64,000 bases of DNA from Linanthus parryae (GCA_023055425.1 JALGPY010000002.1:117316088-117380087); one strand, 5' to 3'; numbered from the stretch's first letter, positions 22,401 through 36,500 are shown. Made by a program: numbers and translations. Notes: a model not told the origin generated them from the letters alone.

Positions 22401-25400
22401 AAGTGTGGGAAGCTCCTAAATACGATAGAGCTACGAGATCCGAGATGCAAGGTATGTTTCTCTCTTGCTTCCCTTAACATGTCATTTAAGGGCTTTATTG
22501 CCCATGCAGGCCTTGCTGGTCACCATTAAGTATTAACCCAGACACGCATGCATGTGTAAGTTTCACTAAGACAAGCTAGGGTAGCTTCAGATTTTATAAT
22601 GGCAGAACAGTTCTTATTGTGTAGTCCAAATTTCAGCCTCGTCCTCGAAAATTTTAAAATGAAGTGCTGCGGAAGAAATCCTCTTCTGGATTTAATAGTT
22701 TCTTAGGCAAGATAGTATATCATGTTTGTAATACTTGCCACAGTTTGGAACCAACGATTACGCATATCGGGATAAAGGAAATGCTATGATAGAGGAACTT
22801 CAGTTTGATGTATTAATACCATATACATATAATCTGCTAATTGACACCTTATCTTTGGTTATAATCAGGTTTGTCGAAATGCTCCACACCCCCGTAATAC
22901 TAAGCACCTGTTTCTGGAGCTTCCTCAATTGAAAGATAAACTAGAGCAGTATATAAACCACATGTCGGTGGCGGGGTCGTGGAGTCAGAATGCTATTCAA
23001 GCAACTAATGCATGGATGAGAGAAGGTTTAAAGCCTAGATGTATTACTCGAGATTTGAAATGGGGTGTTCAGGTTCCACATAAGAATTTCGAGGACAAGG
23101 TCAGTTAAGAAATGTGTAGTTATAGATTCATGCAGGAAATTTTCAAGTCATAAACTTTGGAATGATATTACAAGTTAATCACGCTCTGTGGAAACCCATA
23201 ATGTTAGGTTTTCTATGTCTGGTTCGATGCGCCTATTGGATATGTCTCAATCACGTCATGCTACACTCCGGAGTGGGAGCAGTGGTGGAAAAATCCTGAA
23301 CATGTGGAGCTGTATCAATTCATGGGCAAGGATAATGTGCCATTCCACACTGTAAGTCTTATTCTTATGCTTGGCTTTGGAATACTTATCTTCTTACAAG
23401 CCCGAAGCATCCCGATTTGTAGAGTTAATAATTTAACCGTAAGCATCACAATTCCAATATTAGTATGTTGGCAATTAGAGCAATAATCAAGGATAACCAT
23501 AAGTACGTAGTAAATAAATTTTGTCCGAATACTGTCTTTGCATACTCACAAGTCCCAATTTTTATTTACTTAACAATTTGTTATACGTATTTGCACATGA
23601 TTGATCTCACGGGAAACATTTATTAATGGTTTGCTGCAGGTCAAATTATATTGAGGATAACTTGTACGTTAATGTGATAATACTCAACAGTAAGCAGACA
23701 ATATTCTGAATGATCAAATTAATGATGGGAAAGAGTGCATAATGAGGACTACTAAGAATGTGATCTTGTAAGGGGATTGATCTTTTCTTTAATAATATGT
23801 GTAATAAGATTGTAGATCTCTGTAGACCTTTATTTTGTAGCTATTGAAAATACATGATAGTAGTTGTTGTGGCTTTTTAATTTAAGGTGCATGAAATGTG
23901 TTAAGCAGAATTTGTGCTTATAAAATCGTCCTCTACATGTTGCTGTCATGCCATTGGCTGTGAGATTAAAGAGCATGGATTTCCCTTTACAAAGAATGAT
24001 TGGAATTTGTCCTATGAACGCTTAAAGTTATAAAGAAAACTAACACATAAGATGCTATTGTGAAGAGGTTGTTTAGAGAGACTTCATTTTATGCTTGTTG
24101 GGGAGAGTTGTACAACCCTACCTCTAACTGCCATGATTGATCTATTTTTTTGGAATTTATGTAATGAGTCTGCGGCATTGGCTTTTTTTAATGGCTCGTG
24201 AATATGATATATTTTTGTGTAAATTGCAGCTTTAATTTTGCCCGGCCACGCCCACAACAAACACACAACCATATTCAAATGATTGCCTTAACTAACATGA
24301 TGTATCTCTTAATAATAAGTTCGCTCCCAATTAGAACAACCTGCTTTCTAGGTATAATATGTTCTTAAAACTCTTTTGTATGAAAGACCTCTTAGGAAGT
24401 GGTTGCTTCATGTGAATTGTCAACTCTTTGTATACAGTCTGAAACATCAGTCTGATGAGCGACTAAAGGTATTCTAGTATCTTAAATTGTAAGAACAATA
24501 CATTATAAGGCCCTCTATGTGACACTTCCGTTGATTGGTAGTGTCATGCACAACACAGATATCATGTAACAAGTAAATCTTGTGGATGACAGAGAGATCA
24601 AACTCAGTATGGTGGGAAAAAATTCATTGCTTGCTTATCCTTAAATAGTGAGAGAGGGCTTGGAAGCGCATTTGTTAGTCTCTCAGAAATGAAATCACTA
24701 CCTAATAATAATTGAGAAAATAATCTTCCACGAAGTTCAAGTGAAATTATAAGATATCTAATAAAGGTAGAGTGCCTTAGGCAATCAAATCGTAGACTAG
24801 GGTAATCCAGAATTTGTGTAATGAGATAAAGGATGGAAGTTGTTGGTCAATGTATATTTCCCAAAAGCTACAATATGTTGGAACACATTTGAGTCATCCA
24901 CAAGTCAAAAGCGAGGGATTGAATTACACCAGGATCTATTCTGACAGCAGGAAATCAGATTTATAGCTCTATATTGCAGCTTGGAAACGATTTGATTGTC
25001 AGAGCAGATACTAATTTGGAAACTAAGGGTGATGTATACCATACAAATCTATCAGTATCTGTAAGATCTAAATCGCATGAGTTCCTGAGGCCAAAGGCGG
25101 CAATATTGAAACAGATCTGAGATGACTGTTAGTAAAAAAGACTTTAAGATATGGTTAACTTTAACACTTCTCTTTTTATATATCATTTGATGATATAATG
25201 CTTTTCTTGCTATCTTGTTTTTGTTAGTTTCATTCATTGTTGGAAGGAAAATTTGATAATAACGATGTTAGATTTATGTATTTGCTTCCATGAATTCTCT
25301 GAATGTTACCTTCTCGTCGAGTGTTTATTTGCATATTCTTTTACTGGTGGTGCCCTAGTTAAGCTCATCAGCTGCTCAATCTATGGGGTTGTTTGAAAGT

Positions 25401-28400
25401 TTAATCATTTTGTGCACCCTTTTGCAGGTGATGTTTCCATCCACACTAATCGGAACTGGCGAAAGATGGACCATGATGAAGACAATCAGTGTTACTGAAT
25501 ACCTGAATTATGAATTAGGTTTGTTGAGACCACTTTCCTAGCTGCTCATTATGCAGAGCGAATAAGTTGAATGTTCTTATGTTTGGTGTTTTGTAGTTTG
25601 AAACATTTATTTGGGTGTTCATGCAGGAAAATTTTCTAAAAGCAAAGGCATAGGTGTTTTCGGTAATGATGCCAAAGATACAAATATTCCAGTGGAAGTT
25701 TGGAGATATTATTTATTGACAAACAGGCCGGAGGTTGTATTAAATCACATTGCTGTCTCTCTCTCTCTCATTTCTACTCTACATGTGATAAGAATACATC
25801 GATATGCTTTGTTCTCCCCTTTTTTATTCATATCTTATTGCATTTATAGGTTTCAGATACAATGTTCACATGGAAAGATTTACAAGCAAAATCAAACACC
25901 GAGTTGCTGAACAATTTAGGCAATTTCATCAACCGCGTGTTGAGCTTTATTGCTAAAAATCCAGGTAATCCTTTTTGAAGTCAGATCTTCATGTTTGGCA
26001 GCATTGTTTCTGACGGTTCAAACATTTAAAGAAGTCTATTTACTCTTATTGGAGTATCTCCAACAGGGTGGTAAAAGAGTTGGTAATGCTAAAATTATAG
26101 CATTTGTATGCTATACGTGAGACCAAGTATAGCATCATACTAAAGCTAGAACCAAGGTTGACCACTTGAGTTTTTGAGTATTATGTACACTAGTACCATT
26201 ATTTTATTATTCAACTACTTTATTTAGTGCGATTAATTACATATAAGCCATATTATTTTAATTTTCAACAAACTTTTCTATGTGCTAGTTTACTAAATAT
26301 GAAGGTAAAAGAAATTGATGACTACAAATACAACAATCTTACTTCATAATAGAAAAATGGTAATAATTACAAAAAAGCTTGAGTCCAGGCTATCGAAAAA
26401 AGTACTTACTCTGTTTCTTCTATTGCTTCCTACTTTGACATTGACTATGACTACTATTTATCTGGTCGCTTTGACCCGATGATTTGATTAGCAATACGAT
26501 GCAATTTTTTTGGTAATTTTTCATGGTGTTGTAGAGTAATTTTTCATGGTAATTTGACAAATTATAGGGTGATTTGAACAACCATCAAGAGGAAGTTGTT
26601 TTGCATCAAAGAATCATGAGTTCTAAAATGACTATATGACATACCTTACCATTTGAATTGAAACAATATCCCATTTCTTAGCTGTCACATTACCTGAGTA
26701 TCCATTGCGCTTAAGTAAATGATGTCTCATAATAAAAACCTATGACAAGAGTAAGTTATGTTGGCTTCAGGTGCCTCTCCTTTTCCACCTAAGGAGCGAG
26801 TCATGCCGAGCAACTTTCAAAAACTTGCTTTCCTCTTTGTCATCTAATTTCCCGAACCTCCCCACGGGCCACGACCCTCTTTCAAACGAGCAAACAAAGG
26901 TGAAATCAACTAAATTGAAATGTCACTGCTTCCTTAGAGCACAACACTCATAAATCATTCAATATTATCATAAATTGGCAAAGGATGCCCAGAGCTGATA
27001 TTTGTAGTTCATCACAATAAAGAGTGAGCAACAGCACAAATATTATCGATTTTGTATCAACGAGGAAAATAGTGACTCTGATCGCGAATCGAAATTCTAC
27101 TTTACTGAATAATTGAATCATAGTTCATAAAGATTCTCTTACAATCTTCTAAAGTAGGTGAAATAACATTTCCATTATAGTGTTGCACGTGTGAACAACA
27201 TATTCCTATTTCAACAATAAGAAAGCTCAAGCTTTTTCACAAAATGCCAGCCATAATGAGTGGTTCGGGGCTTTGCACGAGAAAATATAAAAATGATGAA
27301 GACAATCAAAGGTATGTAAGGCACGGAAGGATAATTTACCAATATAATAGAAAATAACAGGAAGCGTTTAGCCATGGCCTTGAGAGAAATGTATTAAATG
27401 TCGCAAAATTGACAGATACGAATGTATAGTTTGTTAGGCTGGTTTAAACTTTGAACTAATTAGACCCTCTACCTTTATCCATGATGAATCATAGAATATG
27501 TCTCAGTAGCTACCGCTTTGTAAGACCTGATCTCTTGAATCTTTGGTCCGTTTAAGATTTATAGAGTCTAACCCATTCAGAACTAGGTTCTTGGGATCTA
27601 AAAGGATTGCCTTCTTTTCTGTTCGCCCTAGATTTCCATTCCAATGATGGGGTCTGCCTCCTTGGGAGTTTCCTATGTAGAAAGGGCACACTCTTTTGCC
27701 AAGTACTCTAGTTCGCATATTGTTTAATTTTTGGGAGTTCTTAAAACTGGAACATTGCTGAGAATCTGGTTTTGTAAGTAAACACATAATTTTTTCTTTG
27801 GTATCCATTGTTCCTTCCAGTTCATTCTTATGATTTGCATAGTTTTATTTCTTCTCTATATACCGTAGGTTAATCAGTTATTTCCTTGTATTTTCTGATG
27901 GATACTCTCTTCTGAGCCAATGGATCTTAGAAATTCTGCTTTTCGCAACCGATTGATAGGTTGTGAAGAAAGTAAAGGTGTAGGGTATGGTTCCATCATA
28001 CCTGATGCAACAGGAGCCGAATCACACCTCTTAACAAAGGCATTTGGAGATAAAATTGGCGACTATGTTGAGCAATATCTAGAAGCCATGGAGAAGGTAA
28101 TTCATTCCATGCTTACCCAAACACATTTTCCTTATTTCCCATATGCTTTTAGTTTGTAAGTTCAAGTCTGGTTTGTTTCCATAAAATTAATGGTGTTTTT
28201 TATTTTTTAGGTTAAACTGAAGCATGGTCTGAAGATTGCAATGAGTATTTCAGGTGAAGGAAATGCGTACCTCCAAGTAAGCCTTCAATATTTCCTATGA
28301 TTCCTTTGGAATTTGGTTACGCATTTGATATTTATGAGGCAAAGTCTGTTAGAGCATCTCCTATTGCTCTAATACATACTCTCTCCTCCCGAATAAAGTT

Positions 28401-31400
28401 TTATTTCTTTCCTTTTTGGGACTTCCCAAAATAGGTATCCTACTCTTCAAAAGTTACTTTTCACTTGACTTTCCTCCATACCCTTTTTCAAATCTTTTAC
28501 GTTGCACTTTCCAAGGAAAAGTACCACATGAAAGGATATTTTAGTTAATCTATCAAGTCAAAAGCGTGTCCTAGAACTCCATGAATTGTCCTCCCTGAAA
28601 CTTCTGTGGGACGGGAGTATAATTTTGTTCCAATTTACCACAAGCAGTCTTATTTTATTCAGCTGGGAATTTTTCACCTCGAGTAATAGTTGAGACATTA
28701 GGTGAAAGTAAATATCTGTTAAATTCGAACACCATTATTGCATGGCCTTTTTCCAAAGATCCTGTCTATTAATATTTAAAATTTTACACATTTTGATCTA
28801 TTATGAAGAAAATTACTAGATTTAGAAAGAATTAAACAATTTCATAAACTATTGGAACTCATCTGTATCTAAAAGTCGACAAAATTGTGAAATTTATCTT
28901 TTACTAGGAGATTATGGTTGAAGTTACTTTTAAAAAGCTAGGAACTCTTTTTCCTCCAAGATATTTTCTTACAAATTGTGGAGAGCCAGACATTCAAAAC
29001 AAAACATTGGATTTAAAACTTTTACATTCGGAGGACATGGACTGTTTTGAAAAGCAAAATTTAGCCACAGGAAATTCAGCCCCCTAAATCCAGTGCAAGA
29101 TAGAGATTCCTTAAATGAATAGCTGATTACAGACTCTACTGAGGACCAACTTCTGTAAATTAACTTTCTTTTTGACCTCTAACCGCCTAATATATATTCT
29201 GTCCAGGAAAGCAAATTTTGGAAGCTTTTTAAGGAGGATAAACCTTCCTGTTCAATTGTTATGAAGACTTCGGCCGGAATTGTTTACCTCCTCGCATGTT
29301 TGCTGGAACCTTTCATGCCATCTTTTTCCCTCGAGGTAATTTTAAATGCCAGTTGTACCATGCTGCATTTATGCTACTTCTGGAGTTCGTTATTGTGATC
29401 AATCTCCATTTGTTTTGTCTTGAACGCTATTTCAGGTGCTAAAGCAGCTTAATCTTGCTCAAAAACACCTTTCCCTTTCAGATGAGAGAGTACACATTGA
29501 GAGGGCAAAGAAACCGTGGGAGTTCTTACCTGCTGGTCACAAAATTGGAACACCAGAGCCATTGTTTAAGGAACTGGTATATGTTTTTACCTTACCTATG
29601 TCATTTTGTGTATAGCTTCTCAGATTAGTTTGATACTGTACTTATAATGGTTGGAATTCGGGCCTACAGACAGACGAAGAAGTAGAATCTTTCAGGTTGA
29701 AGTTTGCTGGTAGTCAAGCTGATAGGATTTTGAGAGCTGCAGAAGATGAAGCCAAACAGCTAGCCGGAGAACTAAATAAAACAAAAGTTTCAGGTTACTG
29801 AAATTAATAGTTCTAAATAAATTGGTCTCTTTTATGATCTGCATTCTTTACATTTAGAACAGTTCATGAACAATAGTAAGTTAGTATGTGTATTTTCCAC
29901 CCTTTTTATGGTTGAGTGATATGTTGTCCTTGGGACATAGTAACGTGAAAATAGTTGTACTGCCTGTTCGAAAGTACTTCCATACTGCATTAGTGGTTTA
30001 ACTATCATGCGTTTGTGACCCGTATTGTAAGAGTTCATTTTCTGGGAAGAATTAACAAATTATGAGAAAATTTGACAGGAGACCTATCTATGAAATTCAA
30101 CTGAGGCATGTTTTGGTTGAATGATGAATTTTAGATAATAGAACTAGGTTCTGAAGTAGTGTTTTGAGTTTTAACTTGTCATTTTGGGTTTCATCTTGTT
30201 TGATAGCCACTCTTGTAATTTCTTACTTTCTTTCATTCTCTTACTCTCTAAACTTGTCAACTTCATTGTCATTTCTTCTCATAGTTATTTTCATTGCCAG
30301 TGTAGTAATGTGGAAACTATAAATCCATCTGATTCTTTTTTTTGAGGGAATAAATCCATCAGATTCTGGTCGAACTTGAAAGAAACTATAAATGCATGTG
30401 GACCTTTCTCTCTCCATTATTGGTTCCCCTTTTCTGGATCCGGGTCATCAAACTCTCCCTTTTTCAACACATACGTTATTGGTGCCGGCCGGAGTTTCCT
30501 CTATCAAGGTGGTTGTTCCAGGCATCAAATGCCACTCTTGGGCGCAGGTTCACTGGGCCCATCTGGAAATTACCTGGTTGCAGCATTGTAAACAATACTA
30601 AAACCTTCTCGACCCTCGAAACCCATGGTACGATTATAAGCATCACTACTCTTTCTCGACCCTGAAAATTGGAAGATCTGGTTTATATAGGATCATAAGA
30701 AGTGAGAACTACAGAGTAGCATCAGGAGACACACTTCCGATTCGCTCCCACTGTAACCTGTTCAATCCTTTCCAATTTAAGTCATGAACTACTTGCTCCA
30801 GGAGTGAACTAACAGTGACCACATTGAAGGAACCTCAGGTTTTTATTTATCTATTAATTCACAGAATATGAGAAAAAGCAAATATCAGGGGTGCTTCATA
30901 TGTTCAGCCCTATTCTTTATTTTTCTTCATTTTGTTTTATGGTTGCTTTTGTCAAAATCAGAGTACCGGGAGATATCTAACTAATTTATTGTGTCTTTCA
31001 AACATTTAGTATATGATGCATATAAGCATATTTGTACTCAACTCCACCTGATCATTGTTCCAGGAAATGCAGTACATGCGATTAAAAACGCCAAATCATT
31101 ATCATCTGAAAAGGCTCGCTATATACCATACTCAACGGCTCAACCTTACATGTTTCCCGTATAGGATGAAGTATGACAACCTTTAGCTCTAAAAGACCTG
31201 AAGTCCTTGTAGAGTTGCTTTGTTATTTTACCCTTTCTGTGGCGGGTATGAACATCAACCCATTGGTAGAGACAGATCATCTTAGCGGATACATGGCGCA
31301 CCATGACTGTTTCACTCCAAGACTCTGGTTTGCTTTTTTATTCTGGAAGGGTCTATATACATGGTCGTCAGTTTCATATTCCCCGAGGTGGGATGTGAGA

Positions 31401-34400
31401 TATATGTATTTAGTTGACGTAAGAGACTGTCTGAAGGATTTGGTGGTCTTAGGGGACATTCTGAAGTTGTTTCCTGCCTCGGGATTGTACTTCGGTTTGA
31501 AGTGTATGAACAGTGACACCGTGTGAGGGTGTGATAGTGATTTTCAAGTTCTTTGACGCTCGGAAGAATGAGATGCAGGATTGGCAGTCGCACTGCTTTA
31601 CTTTGTCATCCTTTTCAACTATTGAAAAATGTGTAAGGTGGTACATTTCTTGAACAATTGATTTGAAAAACAATTGATTTAAAATTTCGAGGTGCGCCCT
31701 TTCTTATGGACACATTACAAATGCGGTGCCCCCCGTCTCCGGCGCTTCTGGGATCTGAAAAATGTCACACTCCACTTGGTAATTGATATGTCTGGGGATG
31801 GTTCTGTGTGGTTCTGTTGTGGGTTTGATTTTCGATACGAAGGGTTTTATATCTCTTGTTCTTGGGGTATTCAGTTTCAGGTGAGTCAAATTACCACCTC
31901 TGACCAGGCGAACACCCAACACCATATACAAACTCCACTGACCCAGAACTGAACTCCATATCTCGGCTCGAACCTTATATCCTACCGACCTGACATATTG
32001 TTTCTGTCAAGTCGCTGGAACCCAATCGCAAAATGGTGATTCTAGTGGTTGGTGGCTTGATTTAGGCGATTTAAGTCCCTAGTTTGTGGTGCCGATGCCA
32101 CCGGCGGCGGCGGCAGAGAGATTGTTGGCAAGGGTGGTGCTTGGGTTGTCCAAATGAAGAAGGAAGAGGGGAGCAGACAGTACAGTTTTCATTTTGAGAT
32201 AGATTCGGGATGTTGTTATGTGTTCTAATCCAAGTGATGGACAGGTTTTATTGTCGGCAATAATGGAAGAACCCGAGCACCGCCCTCGCCAAGGAGATAT
32301 AGAGAAATAGAGAGGCGATAAATATAGAGAGATATGATGATAGGATTTTTTACTTTGTCCAACTTCTTATTGTAACAGGGTATGATGGTCTGTCCAGGTG
32401 GGCCATTAGTCTATCAGTTACAAAAGGTGAAAGTGTCCATCTCCAAACTGGGAGGGGTAAAAGAGTCTTTTATCCAAATTCCAAACTTTAAACCAAACTA
32501 TTTAATATTTGGTTGAGAAAATTTTCAAACCTATCTGAACAATTTATCCACCAAACTGAATTGAACCAATTACCCCGGCTTCGTTAGGTTTGTGTTTTTT
32601 CACTGGTTGACATTGCAGCCCGCTAGGTGTATCCAATTATACTATATTTTGGTTTCTCTCAGATATGCAATGTATCTGGATATTGTTTGGATAATTCGGA
32701 CGATAAACAGAGTCTAACATTCTAACTGCATAACAAAGCACCTAGCAAGAGCTTGCTAGGTCAAAAACATAAAAATTACTCACCTCTGTAAAGGAGACCC
32801 AAAATGTCAACAATCAATGCCGAACTTATCTCTTGAGAATGCTTTTCACACAGCATGAAGTCCTGTCCTTTTGCTCCAGGTTTGGCCATTTTGTACGCTG
32901 CTCGGTTTCTGCTCTCGGGGGGATGTGGTGTAGTTCACAGTTATAACCTCTCACAGTAACTTGATATATTTGTTCACCATGATAAGCTCTAGGACATGCG
33001 TGTATTCTGGATATACTGATAAACAAAATAAGTTATGAGCTAACTGCTATTAGGATTTATCAAGTGGAAGATACGGGAAAAAACATTGAGACTATGGGGA
33101 GCCCAATGAGGGGATGACATATAATACATGCTATTATTACTGTAAAAAGTATTTATTGGGTCGCAAGTTTGGTCTGTCAAGTGTGTTCCTCTTTCTCTCT
33201 TGGAAAATTCTGTCGGAAGAAATTTCACCTGAGATCATATTCAAATCAGAAATATGTGAAAGGAATATGTCCTATCGGTTGATCAAAATACCCAATTTTT
33301 AGTTATCAAACCTCTCACCTTTGAGAAATATTCTGTTACCTCCGTTCCCTCTCTTTCTTCCTGATACTATTCATGTCACTATTCGCTGGATCACTTTGAC
33401 CCGGTGATTTGGATAGTAAAACAATGCGATTTTTTGATAACTTTTGCATGGTGTTGTAGATAAACTTTTTCTCTACGACACCATGCAAAAATTGTCAAAA
33501 TTGCATCGTCTTGTTATCCAAATCACCGGGTCAAAGTGACCCAATTACGAGTGAACAAGTCAACCCAGGAAGAAAGAGAGGGAAAGGAGGTAAGTATGTA
33601 ATTGAAATAGTTCTAAATTTGTAATAATCATTTTAGTTATTATTGTATCTCCACCGTGTCCATATCCTCATTCGGAAATATAAGTGCCCCGTATCTGCAG
33701 CTCCATTGCTCCAATGTGTGATGCCATGTTCGATCACTGTTACACCTGTATTCATTCGTATCTGTGCTTCATACGTATGAGTTAACAACCTACCTCAAGA
33801 TGCACATTTGGAAAATGGGATGGTTGAAACTCTAATTGAAGTGTTGTTTAGTTGTTTTTTTGCTGTAGGCAGAATAGAGTCTTTACTAACAGTTAAACTT
33901 TTACTGTTGAACTTTTTGGTAATATTGTGCATCTTACTGGACAAAATCCCAATACGAACTATACATGGTACTTGAAAAACAAATCCTTTATGTTTCCCCC
34001 ATTGTAGTTGCTTCTTTATTTTCCATTTTTTCTTCTACTCAGAAGAAAAACGTGTATGAAACTATATATACATCATCCCTTAGTATTTGATACTCTAGTT
34101 GATAGGCAGCAAGTTACCTAGAATGCTAACTATTCTGCAACAGTAGAATGGATGACTTCAAAGTGTTGAACATTGACATCAAAAGGAGACCATTCTAAAT
34201 GGCTTGGATGAAGTATAATCATTTGAACAAGTTCATCAACCATATTTAGAGCTGAATAGTTTCGGCAGGGTGATTAAAAGACACATGAGGCCAGGCAAAA
34301 AACGGAGTCGAATGCGACGAGGATACCGAAATTTCTGGGGTTTAGCCATCAGGTTAAGAAGATACCAATAGGTTCTAAGGTTTGGCTTAGATGTCATCTT

Positions 34401-35989
34401 GAGTTTAATTATCGACCAGTTCCTTCAAGATCTATATGATACCAACGGTTTTCACTACTTCAGCTGATGGATTCATATATCGCCATTAGTGGCCTGTCTA
34501 TGACATTTATCTCCAACACTAAAGGTTAGAGTTAGAAATCAGTAAGGTTATGGAGTATGTCTGTATATGCATGTCAACTCAAAACCCCCAATAACCTAGA
34601 TCATACTTAGTTAACGGTGCCGTAATTATTCCTTTTCTGATCCCGCATTTCTCTATCTCTTTAGCATATGGTGTATCCACGTGATGGTAGGCAGCATATC
34701 AATATTCATTGCTCACTTTTTGTGTGTGCTTTCTGTAGATGGAAAGAGTAAGAAACAAAAGTCGACCAAGCCAGCTGCTGAATTGAAAAATAAGGCCAAT
34801 GCTGAAGCTGAAGTGTCAATAAGTAGAATTGATATCCGTGTTGGTCTGATAACCAATGTTCAGAAACACCCTGACGCAGACTCTTTATATGTGGAAGAAA
34901 TTGATGTGGGTGAAGGGCAGCCTCGAACTGTTGTTAGTGGTCTTGTCAAATATATTGCTCTTGAAGACATGCAGGTTTGCTCTTTGCTTTCCAAGATTCA
35001 TATTTAATCAAATCTCTCTGTCTCTTGGTTACCTAGTTTGTTTTTTTCCCCAGAATCGCAAGGTCTGTGTTGTTTGCAACCTAAAGCCGGCTAACATGCG
35101 GGGTATAAAATCACAAGCAATGGTTCTTGCTGTATCTAACAGTGACCACACAAAGGCAAGTGATGCACAGACTGTTCTTAGTTCATCATAATGTTTGAGC
35201 CTAGTGAATGAGTATAGAGACAGCCTAGCCTTTCTGGAAACCTGCTCGACAATGAACATTGCTATGATTCAAAATGTTTTGAGTTCGAGAAATTTGAAAC
35301 AAACAGGTTTAATTCATCCACATGGCAAGAAGAAGTATATATTTGAGCTCACATCTTAAAACTCATAAAATGTGTGCCTTTTGAGTGCAACTTAAAGTGA
35401 TTTTTGTTGTATGACAAGTAGAAGATAAAAAAATAAATGTGAATGGTGCTGATGTTGCCATGCTGTTGATAATGAAACTACACCTCCAATTGTCGTCGTG
35501 TTGTCTTTACTTCCATTCCTAAATGGAGGTGTATTAACTGGATCCGAATATGTTGCAGCCTCGATATTTTTGTCCATGATTTGCTTTAGTAGTGTTATGT
35601 GGCTCTCAGATTGAGTATGGTTCAACATTTTGTTTCCTGTGTTACTGTGACAATATTTAGGCTCCAAACCGTTCTACTTTGACTTCATTTACGAGATTTG
35701 ATAACAAGAGATCTTCTCTGTGGCTTTCACTAGATGATGTTTGTTATATCATTTTCAGGTGGAGCTAGTTGAGCCTCCCCAATTGGCTCCTGTTGGGGAG
35801 AGAGTGACATTTCCAGGGTTTGAATCTAATCCTGACGATGTCTTGAACCCCAAGAAGAAGGTATGGGAGACAGTGCAGGTGGATCTGCGGACTGATAAGG
35901 AATTAGTTGCTCACTACAAGGAGGTTCCATTCACAACATCTGCAGGCGTGTGCAAGGTCTCCTCCATATCTGAAGGTTTTATTAGGTAG
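19410..35989 (+). CDS. MetRS: Cytosolic methionyl-tRNA synthetase, 17 exons, 809 aa
   Basis: This enzyme charges initiator and elongator tRNA-Met with methionine. The exons I infer are 19410-19548, 19653-19797, 21987-22140, 22296-22451, 22869-23099, 23208-23351, 25428-25518, 25627-25733, 25850-25964, 27978-28096, 28211-28276, 29207-29335, 29436-29576, 29670-29793, 34739-34974, 35054-35155 and 35759-35989. All phases match and total 2430 nt, close to known plant lengths (about 800 aa). The class I HIGH-type motif is HLGN at residues 40-43. A zinc knuckle region with C149, C152 and further CxxC pairs is in exon 4. The KMSKS-type loop is KFSKS at 355-359. Exons 15-17 (about 646-809) are the EMAP-II-like tRNA-binding fold, fused in cis as in other plants. 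Exon 10 could instead start at 27960, adding six residues. No organelle transit peptide is seen. Intron 16 uses a GC donor. Confidence 0.95.
19920..20705. mobile_element. Inverted-repeat element in MetRS intron 2
   Basis: About 110 bases at the left (from AAACTTCAAAAACCA) recur in inverted orientation at the right (ending TGGTTTTTGATGTTT). They include GTGTACCTGTGGTTGA and GGGTATGTTTCCATC on both sides. The interior is AT-rich with CCACCA repeats and no transposase. I see no clear target duplication, so the superfamily is open (Mutator-like or foldback MITE). Confidence 0.65.
26409..26580. mobile_element. Diverged Stowaway MITE fragment in MetRS intron 9
   Basis: The stretch GTCGCTTTGACCCGATGATTTG through TTTTCATGGTGTTGTAGAG matches the left half of the MITE at 33339-33590, base for base in many places. 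The left end reads CTCTGTTTCTTC, a worn Stowaway terminus. The right terminus is not recognisable, so this is a truncated or older copy. Confidence 0.55.
28379..28617. mobile_element. Stowaway-type MITE in MetRS intron 11
   Basis: The termini CTCTCTCCTCCCGAA and (complement) CTCCCGTCCCACAGAA fit the CTCCCTCCGTCCC consensus of Tc1/mariner Stowaway MITEs. TA dinucleotides flank both sides (28377-28378 and 28618-28619). The element is 239 bp and non-coding. Confidence 0.7.
29794..34738 (+). other. MetRS intron 14 (4.9 kb), mostly non-coding
   Basis: This is the largest intron, separating the catalytic and anticodon-binding part from the tRNA-binding tail. It holds a Stowaway MITE (33339-33590). 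It also has open frames at 30376-30665 and 31173-31526 (117 codons, starting [11 protein letters not shown]) that match no family I know and have no partner exons. The donor CAG/GTTACTG is weak, and the acceptor is TTCTGTAG. The rest shows nothing recognisable. Confidence 0.6.
33339..33590. mobile_element. Stowaway MITE in MetRS intron 14
   Basis: The termini CCTCCGTTCCCTCTCTTTC and GAAAGAGAGGGAAAGGAGG are flanked by TA (33337-33338 and 33591-33592). The whole 252 bp folds into a long hairpin: GGTGATTTGGATA, TTTTGCATGGTGTTGTAGA and their complements lie on the two halves. It is a typical Tc1/mariner Stowaway, related to the fragment at 26409. Confidence 0.88.
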
Positions 35990-36500
35990 ATAGGTTAGGG
36001 ATCTAAGTTGTCTTCGATAAGGTTGGCTACACTAATGAACAAAGAAACTATTCAAAGCGTAAAGTCACAATGGAGGAAGGTGATTTTGTCAAGATATACG
36101 ATCTCCTCAGTGATACTTCATTATGACTGGACATGACATAGCAGTTCAGCGGGGGAAAGAGGGTAGAATATGCACTTTAAGACCTGTTGAATTGCTTTGA
36201 GAATACTATACATTTTTTTGTTCTTCTTTCTTTCTCGGATTGACAAGAATTTAGGGATTTAACTGCAAGCTTTGTAGTCAAGGCCTGAGGTAAATGGATT
36301 TTCATGAAATTTATTCTGATTGATATACACAGCCAACTGGACTCATGATGTTTTTTGGTGTCCACCATGTTCTCTTTGATTTTTTTTGCTTATTTCAAGT
36401 TTTTTCCATGTCGTTTTATTAGATAAGTGTATAAATGAAATTAAGTGACATGCACACTCCAGTTGCTCGTGTATTAGAGATTACAGTTTGGACTAAACTG
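35990..36500 (+). other. MetRS 3' region
   Basis: This is the downstream untranslated and intergenic sequence after the TAG at 35987-35989. No clear polyadenylation signal can be singled out, and no other gene is seen. Confidence 0.4.

Noticed and set aside
23640..25400. Possible extra exons in MetRS intron 6
   Set aside because: Exons 6 and 7 join in phase and read VPFHT-VMFPS as in the family, so no extra exon is needed.
31277..31673. Minus-strand frames of 74-93 codons in intron 14
   Set aside because: They are mostly shadows of the plus-strand frame at 31173-31526 and of low-complexity intron sequence.
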